Assembly (NCBI GenBank): GCA_946061495.1
Contig: CAMGSV010000154.1
Location: 1 to 5,913, forward strand
Direction of reading: 5' to 3'
DNA from: an uncultured Spirochaetales bacterium
GTDB lineage: Bacteria; Spirochaetota; Spirochaetia; Treponematales; Treponemataceae
DNA length: 5,913 nucleotides
Shown here: piece after piece, positions 1 to 5,413 of the stretch
Layout of the letters: the number at the start of each line of letters is the position of its first letter
Position numbering within the stretch: position 1 is the first letter of the stretch
The notes under the pieces: generated by a model
The model's database searches: none
The model's input: only the letters and a program-made list of their open reading frames with translations
Told to the model about the DNA's origin: nothing
Made by a program: the position numbers and the translations under genes

Positions 1-1423
1 GCTGGTTGGCGGGCAGGCCCATCAAGTCCACCCCCTCAAAGAAGATGGAGCCGGTGGCATGGGCGTTGGTGGGCAGCAGGCCGGGGATGGCGGTGGTGGA
101 CACGGACTTGCCGCTGCCGGATTCCCCCACAATTCCCAGGATTTCCCCCCGGTTCACGTCAAAGCTGACGCCACGGACACCGTAGACGGGAATGCGGGTG
201 GTTCCCCGCAGGAGGCTGAAGGTGACCTGGAGGTTCCTGACGGACAGCAATGCGTGGGGGTCAGGCTGCGTCGCCTTGGAGTTGGCACCAGCCTCGGATG
301 CTGCGTCGCTGGGGGAGCCAGCCTGTTGGGTGGAGCGGAAGAAGCTGGCCAATTTCCGCCGGTTGAAGACGATGTTGTAGGGGTCGTAGAAGTCCCGCAG
401 CACGTCGCCGATAAAGTTGAAGGCCAGTGTCACAATCAGCAGCATCAGCACGGGATACAGGAGCCAGGGGAACCGCACCAGGTTGGACAGGGTGGAGATG
501 TCCCGGTTGATGAGGGAGCCCCAGCTCACCGCCGGGTCGTTGATGCCCAGCCCCAGGTAGGAGAGGGTGGTCTCGCTCATGATGAAGCCCGGCACGCTGA
601 GGGCAATGCTGACAATCAGCAGGCTGGCGATTTGGGGGATGATCTGGCGGAAAATCACCACAAAGGCGGGGATTCCCTCCAGTCCAGCGTCCACTACAAA
701 TTCCTCCCGCTTGATGGCGTGGACCATGCCTCGGATGGTGCGGGCGGTGCCAGGCCATCCCACCAGAGCCAGAATCACCGTAATCAGCATGTAGGAGGTG
801 CCGCTGTCCATCTTGGTGTTCAGCAGGGAGCGGAGGAAGAGGATGAAGTAGAGGCTGGGAATCAGCATGAAGAATTCGGCGAACCGCATGATGGTCCAGT
901 CGGTGGCCCCGCCAAAGTAGCCCGACAAGCCCCCCAGCAGCACCGCCAGGAAGAGGGAGATGGCGGTGGCCACAAAGCCGATGGTCAAGGAGATGCGGCT
1001 GCCGTAGACAATGCGGCTGAACAGGTCCCGCCCCAGGATGTCCGCTCCCAGCAGGTAGACGGGGTAGGTGGTGCCGTTGGGGGAAGGAACCGTGCCGAAG
1101 AGGTGGATGTCCGTGGGAATCAGTCCCAAAAGCTTGTAGGGGCTGCCTTTCACAAAGAATCTCACCGGATGGCTGAACTCCTGGCCGCTGACTCTGGCGT
1201 ATTCCCAGGTGGACTGGTTGATGACACGGTATTCCCTGGCCACCAGTCCAGCGCTGGTGAGCTGCAGGTTTGCCGGATGGTAGGAGTTGCGGTCAAAGGT
1301 GCGGCTGGCGGGGTAGGGTGCCACAAATTCGGCGAAAATCATGGTGAGATACAAAATCACCAGTATGATGAGGGATGCCATGCCCAAAGGTCGTGTCTTC
1401 AGATATTGGAAGAATTGCTTCAT
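1..1423 (-). CDS. ABC importer permease (DppC/OppC type) fused to ATP-binding domain (DppD/OppD type), partial
   Basis: One uninterrupted frame gives 474 codons before the left window edge. Residues 1-350 are an inner-membrane permease of the peptide/nickel importer family: an N-terminal membrane segment (about 15-35), a large external loop, the DppC/OppC hallmark GADILGRDLFSRIVYGSR (127-143), further membrane segments (about 144-170, 182-200, 210-224, 264-284, 320-338) and an EAA-like coupling loop near 240-264 (VDAGLEGI, then FRQIIPQ). A Ser/Ala/Gln-rich linker (about 362-390) leads to an ABC ATPase domain from 391 (ALLSVRNLQVTFS) with Walker A GESGSGKS at 433-440. The Q-loop, signature motif and Walker B lie beyond the edge. 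In most operons of this family permease and ATPase are separate genes; here no stop or frame change separates them. The ATG at 1423 lies 9 bp after the upstream permease, with AAGGAG 12 nt before it. Substrate is unknown. Domain calls are firm; a sequencing-error origin of the fusion is unlikely but not excluded. Confidence 0.93.
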   Translation of the reverse strand, partial: MKQFFQYLKTRPLGMASLIILVILYLTMIFAEFVAPYPASRTFDRNSYHPANLQLTSAGLVAREYRVINQSTWEYARVSGQEFSHPVRFFVKGSPYKLLGLIPTDIHLFGTVPSPNGTTYPVYLLGADILGRDLFSRIVYGSRISLTIGFVATAISLFLAVLLGGLSGYFGGATDWTIMRFAEFFMLIPSLYFILFLRSLLNTKMDSGTSYMLITVILALVGWPGTARTIRGMVHAIKREEFVVDAGLEGIPAFVVIFRQIIPQIASLLIVSIALSVPGFIMSETTLSYLGLGINDPAVSWGSLINRDISTLSNLVRFPWLLYPVLMLLIVTLAFNFIGDVLRDFYDPYNIVFNRRKLASFFRSTQQAGSPSDAASEAGANSKATQPDPHALLSVRNLQVTFSLLRGTTRIPVYGVRGVSFDVNRGEILGIVGESGSGKSVSTTAIPGLLPTNAHATGSIFFEGVDLMGLPANQ

Positions 1424-1432
1424 GGTACGCCG

Positions 1433-2563
1433 TTACTCCTTGCCGTAGCGGATTCGAGGGTCAACAATGGCCAGCAGAATGTCCGAGATGACCATGCCTG
1501 CCAGCACCAGCGCCGAGATGAACATGCTGTTGGCCAGCACCAAATTGATGTCCTCCTGCAGCACTGCCTCGTACATGAGCCGCCCCAGTCCTGGGTAGGC
1601 AAAGATGATTTCCAGCACCAGTGAACCGCTGAAAAGGCTTGCCAGCAGGTTGGCGCTGCCGGTGATGTAGGGATTCAGGGTGTTGCGGAAGGCGTGGTGC
1701 AGGTAGACCCGCCTCTCGCTGATGCCCCTGGCTCTGATGGCCAGGATGTAGGGCATGCCCATCTGGTCTAGCATGGTGGCCCGAATCATCCGCATGGTTC
1801 CGCCGATGCCCCCCAGAAAGGAGGCCAGCAGGGGCAGGAACACGTGGTGGGCGTAGCTGAAGGTGAATTGCAGCGGCGCCTGGGAGAAGGGGAAGTTCGG
1901 GTAGGCGGTAACCGGGAAAAGCCCCGTGACGCTGGCAAAGAGCTGGAGGAGAATCAGCAGCAGGATGCCGGGAAAGGCGTGGAAGAAGAGGGCGAAGAAG
2001 GTGGCGGCGGTGTCGGTGCGGGTTCCCGCCTTGCTGGCAAAGAAGACTCCCAGCAGAAAGGAGATGAGGGTGATGAACACCAGGGAAATCAGGTTCAGCA
2101 GGACGGAATTCCAGATGCGGGAACCTAGAAGAAAGCTCACCGGCGCCCGGGAGATGAGGCTGGTGCCCAGATCCCCGTGGAGGAGCACCCGCTCCAGCCA
2201 CTTGAAGTACTGGATGTAGAAGGGCTTGTCCAGCCCGAATTCCGCTCTCAGCTGCTCCATCTGAACCTGGGTAAAATTTCCCTGCCCCAGGGAGCCCGCA
2301 CTGGTGCCGGAGCTGGCTCCACCACCCTGCATTCTGCCACCTTGGGTGCCAGACAGCAGCTGCTGGGTCATCATCTGGTCAACGATGTCTCCCGGCGCCA
2401 GCTCCATCAGGCCGAAGAGTGCCAGTCCCAGCAGAAACAGCAGCACCACCATGGTGACGATTCGCCCTGCCACAAAGGACAAGAGCGGCGCCCGTTTTCT
2501 GAACGATTTGAAGGGCGCCTGCACCGTGGCGGCCACCCTCCGAAAGAAATTGGATACTTCCAT
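1433..2563 (-). CDS. ABC importer inner-membrane permease, DppB/OppB type
   Basis: A 376-aa integral membrane subunit that should pair with the downstream permease-ATPase fusion to form the import channel for the ligand delivered by the binding protein. A basic N-terminus is followed by a membrane segment (about 34-54) and MELAPGD (53-58), the counterpart of the family's xxxPGDP motif. A long external loop includes FGLDKPFYIQYFKWL (109-123) and GDLGTSL (130-136). More membrane segments follow (about 150-178, 183-212, 238-258, 303-324, 345-366). The cytoplasmic EAA coupling loop is at 271-300 (ILAIRARGISERRV, then HHAFRNTLNP), and FAYPGLGRL (321-329) is typical of DppB/OppB. Residues 65-98 are a Gly/Ser/Gln-rich low-complexity insert in the external loop. 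An in-frame ATG exists at 2587, but the ATG at 2563 is preferred because GGGGAG lies 7 nt upstream of it. The stop is 9 bp before the next gene, so the two are surely co-transcribed. The family is certain; the ligand is not. Confidence 0.95.
   Translation of the reverse strand: MEVSNFFRRVAATVQAPFKSFRKRAPLLSFVAGRIVTMVVLLFLLGLALFGLMELAPGDIVDQMMTQQLLSGTQGGRMQGGGASSGTSAGSLGQGNFTQVQMEQLRAEFGLDKPFYIQYFKWLERVLLHGDLGTSLISRAPVSFLLGSRIWNSVLLNLISLVFITLISFLLGVFFASKAGTRTDTAATFFALFFHAFPGILLLILLQLFASVTGLFPVTAYPNFPFSQAPLQFTFSYAHHVFLPLLASFLGGIGGTMRMIRATMLDQMGMPYILAIRARGISERRVYLHHAFRNTLNPYITGSANLLASLFSGSLVLEIIFAYPGLGRLMYEAVLQEDINLVLANSMFISALVLAGMVISDILLAIVDPRIRYGKE
1436..1441 (-). promoter_or_regulatory. Ribosome binding site of the permease-ATPase fusion gene
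   Basis: AAGGAG is formed by the last two sense codons (Lys-Glu) of the upstream permease, just before its TAA, and is 12 nt before the ATG at 1423. The arrangement implies tight co-translation of the two membrane subunits. Confidence 0.55.
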
Positions 2564-2570
2564 CCTGATT

Positions 2571-2576
2571 CTCCCC
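2571..2576 (-). promoter_or_regulatory. Ribosome binding site that sets the DppB-type permease start
   Basis: GGGGAG on the minus strand lies 7 nt before the ATG at 2563 and is part of a longer purine run (GGGGAGGGGAG, 2571-2581). It lies inside the reading frame that would begin at the ATG at 2587. That alternative has only AAGGGG about 15 nt upstream, so the shorter 376-aa protein is preferred. Confidence 0.65.
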
Positions 2577-2614
2577 TCCCCATTCATTTTCGAGTAGTTT
2601 TCCCCTTGGCCTTA

Positions 2615-2658
2615 GGGAAGTGTGATTGCCGATTTGAATCGGGTAGTCAGCACTTCCC
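2615..2658 (-). promoter_or_regulatory. Nested hairpin between binding-protein and permease genes
   Basis: In the 120-bp gap, an outer stem GGGAAGTG/CACTTCCC (2651-2658 with 2615-2622) continues as TGA/TCA after a one-base bulge at 2650. After a small internal loop it is capped by CCGAT-TCAA-ATCGG (2629-2642). The whole forms an imperfect stem-loop of 44 nt in the transcript. There is no U-run after it on the minus strand, so it is not a classical terminator. Intergenic hairpins after binding-protein genes commonly stabilise the upstream mRNA or partly attenuate transcription so that the binding protein exceeds the membrane subunits; that role is inferred here. Confidence 0.6.
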
Positions 2659-2683
2659 GTTCTCTCCTAGAAGCCATCTTGTC

Positions 2684-4513
2684 CTAGGACTGGTCGCCTT
2701 TCAGGAAGACCCAGTTTGTCATGAGGCCGTTGAGGTTGTCGTAGTACAGGTTGGAGAAGTCCCACCTGTTCCGAACAGCGGCAAAGCCCCGGGAACGCAG
2801 CAGATAGATGACGGGACACTGCTCCAGAATGATCTGCTGGTACTCGTCCCACATCTGCTTGGCGGCGGCCTGGTCCAGGGTGTAGCAGCCCTCGTTGTAC
2901 AGGTAGTCGATGCGGGCCTCCCATTCCGTGGCAGGCTCCTGCTGCAGGGGATGCCACAGGTGCAGGTTGCCGTCGGAGGGCCACACGTTGCTGCCCTGGG
3001 AGGGGAACATGGCGGTTCCCAGGCCGATGATGACTGCCTGCCAGTCGTAGGTGGCGGTGAGCATTTCGATGACCTTCTGGAAGTCGGTCTGCCGCACGTG
3101 GACGGTGATGCCGATGGCGGCGCATTCGTCGGCGATAATCTGGGCCACATCGTTCACCACGGTGTTGGCGGAGGGAATGGTGAGGTCGTACTCCACCTTC
3201 ACGCCCTGGTTGTCGTAGAGGAAGCCGTCAGCCCTGCGGTCAAAGCCGATGGATTCCAGCAGCTGCAGGGCCCGCTGGGTGTCGTAGCGGTACTGGAGGG
3301 TAATGTCCGGGTTGTAGAAGGGGTTTGGCGGCGGGAAGAAGAAATAGGTGGGGTCGGCCAGGCCCCGGTAGGTCTGGCTGATGATGCGGTCCCGGTTCAG
3401 GAGGCAGCTCATGGCCTGGCGGAATTCCTTCTGGGTGAACCAGCGGTAGTAGTGCTTGTCCTGGTTTGTGGGGTTCTGGTTGAAGGACCAGAGCATGGCC
3501 CCAAAGGAGCCCTCCGCATTGAAGACGGTGTAGTCGTTGCCCTGGGCATTCACCACGTCGTTCAGCTCCTCCGGGCGGGGGGAGTAGGTTTCGGTCTTGC
3601 CCTGACGGAACAGCAGGTACTGGGTGTTCATGTCGCCCACAATCTGGGCAATCATCTGCTCCGAGTAGGGGTTGGAGGTGCCGTTGCTGTCCTTTTCCCA
3701 GTAGTGGGGATTTCTGCTGAACACCAACCGCTGGCCGGGGGTGTATTCCGTGATGAACCAGCGGCCGCAGGAGGGAATTTCCTGGGGATTGGTGGCGGCG
3801 TTGAGGATGTCCTTCACCCCGTCGGCGCCACGCCTTTCCTTGGCCTCCCGGAACAGGAAGGCGGGACGAATGCTGGTGTTGGTGGCCAGCAGGGGGTCGG
3901 CCACAATCCGGGGGAACACAAAGTCAAAGCGCTTGTCGTCCACCTTGACGCAGCGGATGCGCTCCTGGGTTCCGTCCGGCATGGTGACGAACTGGCCGTT
4001 GTAGGCGCTGCTGCCGAACTGGGGGTCGCCGGCAATCTCGTCGTACCAGTAGATTACATCGTCGGAGGTGACGGGAACGGTGCGGTCTGAATTCCACCAG
4101 CTCCAGTTCAGGTCGTCCCGCAGGGTGTAGTGGACGGTGAGGATGCCGGCAGCCTCGTCCACCTCAATCTGGAAGGAGGCGGCGTGGGGCTCCCATTCCC
4201 GGGTGACGGCGTTGTAGTCCACCAGATAGTCGGTGGTCATTTCGATGATGCCGGCGCTGTCTGCATCCCGCTCGGCAATCAGGTGGTTGAATGTCTTGGG
4301 GTCCGCCAGTATGGTGGTGTTCCAGACGCCGCCCACGGTGCCGCTGACAAAGTCCTGGTTGGCGTAGGGCTTGGAGACGGTCTTGGCCAGCAGCTGCGCG
4401 TCGGTGCTGGAGTTGATGGCCTGAATCTCATCCATGGAAAGTTCCTGCTGCTTCTGGCAGGAAAAGAAGCCCACGCTGGCAAGGGTGAGCACAAACAAAA
4501 CAATAGCTTTCAT
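2684..4513 (-). CDS. Peptide-type ABC importer solute-binding lipoprotein (SBP family 5)
   Basis: A 609-aa extracytoplasmic binding protein that captures the ligand and delivers it to the permeases encoded downstream. The N-terminus has a signal peptide with a short hydrophobic core (residues 4-17) ending in GFFSC, so Cys19 is the likely lipidated residue. Phe at -2 breaks the strict lipobox but fits the relaxed spirochaetal form. Family 5 landmarks: LADPKTFN (69-76), VTSDDVIYWYDEI (148-160, the TAEDV region), GRWFITEYTPGQRLVFSRNPHYW split over 250-272, FRQAMSCLLNRDRII (364-378, the lRqAlsyAiDR region), the NPFYNPDI and ALQLLESIGF region (397-424), and a C-terminal domain ending in WVFLKGDQS. 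The length is usual for OppA/DppA-like proteins. The ligand cannot be read from sequence; peptides are the default, but nickel, sugar or other ligands occur in this family. The ribosome binding site is weak (GGGAA about 10 nt upstream). Seven cysteines including Cys19 is rather many for a secreted protein and might suit an anaerobe. Confidence 0.95.
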   Translation of the reverse strand: MKAIVLFVLTLASVGFFSCQKQQELSMDEIQAINSSTDAQLLAKTVSKPYANQDFVSGTVGGVWNTTILADPKTFNHLIAERDADSAGIIEMTTDYLVDYNAVTREWEPHAASFQIEVDEAAGILTVHYTLRDDLNWSWWNSDRTVPVTSDDVIYWYDEIAGDPQFGSSAYNGQFVTMPDGTQERIRCVKVDDKRFDFVFPRIVADPLLATNTSIRPAFLFREAKERRGADGVKDILNAATNPQEIPSCGRWFITEYTPGQRLVFSRNPHYWEKDSNGTSNPYSEQMIAQIVGDMNTQYLLFRQGKTETYSPRPEELNDVVNAQGNDYTVFNAEGSFGAMLWSFNQNPTNQDKHYYRWFTQKEFRQAMSCLLNRDRIISQTYRGLADPTYFFFPPPNPFYNPDITLQYRYDTQRALQLLESIGFDRRADGFLYDNQGVKVEYDLTIPSANTVVNDVAQIIADECAAIGITVHVRQTDFQKVIEMLTATYDWQAVIIGLGTAMFPSQGSNVWPSDGNLHLWHPLQQEPATEWEARIDYLYNEGCYTLDQAAAKQMWDEYQQIILEQCPVIYLLRSRGFAAVRNRWDFSNLYYDNLNGLMTNWVFLKGDQS

Positions 4514-4539
4514 AGTATATATTTTCCCACATTCGGGAG

Positions 4540-4593
4540 TGGTTCGTCAATGCGGGGCGGGGTGGGGGATTTATCGCATCCATTGACAAACCA
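4540..4593. repeat. 13-bp inverted repeat with 28-bp spacer upstream of the transporter operon
   Basis: The left arm TGGTTCGTCAATG (4540-4552) and right arm CATTGACAAACCA (4581-4593) are inverted copies with one mismatch. In a minus-strand transcript the mismatch would be a U-G wobble, giving a full 13-bp stem. It ends 26 bp before the ATG of the binding-protein gene at 4513. It could be a dimeric regulator's operator or a 5' leader hairpin; the sequence alone does not decide. Confidence 0.6.
4554..4568 (+). other. Three clustered G-runs in the inverted-repeat spacer
   Basis: The plus strand carries GGGG, GGGG and GGGGG separated by single bases (4554-4557, 4559-4562, 4564-4568), with another GGG at 4535-4537. 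This is the template strand for the transporter operon; the transcript would be C-rich. Three close tracts plus a distant fourth give possible, not canonical, G-quadruplex potential. Confidence 0.4.
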
Positions 4594-4599
4594 TGCCAA
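4570..4599 (-). promoter_or_regulatory. Possible promoter of the transporter operon
   Basis: On the minus strand TTGGCA (4599-4594) and GATAAA (4575-4570) are 18 bp apart and resemble a sigma-70 -35/-10 pair, each matching four or five of six positions. The right arm of the inverted repeat (4581-4593) lies between them, a usual operator position. A competing candidate is TTGACG (4550-4545) with GAAAAT (4526-4521), which would leave almost no leader. Either could be chance. Confidence 0.25.
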
Positions 4600-4617
4600 T
4601 TGCTCTTCAGTTGAACT

Positions 4618-4634
4618 GGCTCTGTGGCAGAGCC
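4618..4634 (-). other. Short perfect hairpin downstream of the endonuclease gene
   Basis: GGCTCTG-CCA-CAGAGCC is a 7-bp GC-rich stem with a 3-nt loop, starting 33 bp after the endonuclease stop. No U-run follows on the minus strand, so it is at best a weak or factor-assisted terminator for the R-M operon. It also lies near the change from AT-rich to GC-rich sequence. Confidence 0.4.
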
Positions 4635-4666
4635 TGCTGCTCATGCAAAGATTTCTTCATGCCATA

Positions 4667-5413
4667 CTAAAACAAAATCATAGGATTAGCTTTAAATTGC
4701 AGCATATTTGCAGAGTCAGCTCCTTTATCACCACCTTTTCTCTGCAAAGTAATGTTTCCTAGATGGATATTGCCTCTATCTGTGAATTTTACTTGGCAAT
4801 CACCTGCATAAATTGAAATAGCCTCATTGACAGCAATCAGCCGCCATCTATAACTGTCACTTTTATGTATAACCAAAGTCCATTCTGCAGCAAACCTTCC
4901 CCGTCCTCGAATTACATCGCTGATAATCATTATTATATTTTTCTGCAAAAATGATTTTAATGTATCTTGCTCTTCCTCTGTAAATTCATCTACAAACATT
5001 CTTTTTGAATCACGAGAACCAGTTCTTGGAGGAAGCTCTCCGTCATATAGTTTCAAAAGATTTTCCACTTCTGAATCAATATGCCAATTTTCCAAATACT
5101 GCCCAACTTTTTTCTTTTCGACTTGATTGAACCCTATATCATTTGAAACAAGTTTCACTTGAATATTTTCCACAGAAGTCAATTCTGTATCGTTCGATTT
5201 TTTCTTTATTCGAACATTGATTATTACATTGATATCAGATTTGTATCCCTTTGCACCTATTTTTTCAGCTTTAACGGATGTAATTTCATCTAAATTATAC
5301 ATCATTATTTGCAGCCATTTTTGCGCGTCTACATCATTTTTCCAGTTGTTGAATTTGTCAGCGACTTCCTGTTCGTTGTCGAAGCCTCCTTTTGCTATTT
5401 CTGAACCTGTCAT
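4667..5413 (-). CDS. Type II restriction endonuclease, HinP1I-like (predicted GCGC specificity)
   Basis: A 248-aa protein that resembles HinP1I (about 247 aa, cuts G^CGC) from end to end as I recall that sequence. Shared blocks include NEQEVADKFNNWK (13-25), LDEITSVKA (41-49), GYKSDINV (56-63), NIQVKLVS (83-90), GFNQV (94-98), DGELPP (124-129), RGRGRFAAEW (169-178) and the C-terminal TLQRKGGDKG then ANMLQFK (222-241). The catalytic PD-(D/E)XK variant of HinP1I, Ser-Asp-X18-Gln-X-Lys, appears here as S59-D60, Q85 and K87 with 24 residues between D60 and Q85, so the hairpin is six residues longer. All catalytic residues are present and the gene looks intact. It overlaps the methyltransferase stop by 4 bp (ATGA), which suggests translational coupling; AAAGGAGGT lies 13 nt upstream of the ATG. 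Low GC and codon use contrast with the transporter genes to its left, which suggests acquisition by transfer. Family very sure; the exact cut position is inferred. Confidence 0.95.
   Translation of the reverse strand: MTGSEIAKGGFDNEQEVADKFNNWKNDVDAQKWLQIMMYNLDEITSVKAEKIGAKGYKSDINVIINVRIKKKSNDTELTSVENIQVKLVSNDIGFNQVEKKKVGQYLENWHIDSEVENLLKLYDGELPPRTGSRDSKRMFVDEFTEEEQDTLKSFLQKNIIMIISDVIRGRGRFAAEWTLVIHKSDSYRWRLIAVNEAISIYAGDCQVKFTDRGNIHLGNITLQRKGGDKGADSANMLQFKANPMILF

Noticed and set aside
261..758. Minus-strand open frame of 165 codons, and similar ones at 1461-2201 and 2667-3150
   Set aside because: They are Pro/Arg/His-rich alternate frames within the transporter genes with no ribosome binding site or domain.
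59..1624. 521-codon plus-strand open frame
   Set aside because: It lies antisense to the permease-ATPase fusion and the permease, has Gly/His/Gln-rich low-complexity translation and no domain. It is a shadow of GC-rich coding sequence.
2564..2587. Upstream ATG at 2587 as the permease start
   Set aside because: The best ribosome binding site (GGGGAG) lies inside this extension and fits the ATG at 2563 with 7-nt spacing.
2177..4090. 637-codon plus-strand open frame
   Set aside because: It is antisense to the binding-protein and permease genes, the translation is Val/Gly/His/Gln-rich without any recognisable motif, and the opposite strand encodes clear family proteins.
4592..4665. Direct repeat CATGCCA (4592-4598 and 4659-4665) as an insertion target duplication
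   Set aside because: Seven bases at this distance can occur by chance, and both copies are on the same side of the R-M genes, so they do not flank them.
4130..4762. 210-codon plus-strand open frame crossing the intergenic gap
   Set aside because: It is antisense to the binding-protein and endonuclease genes, with no motif and a composition that changes abruptly at the gap.
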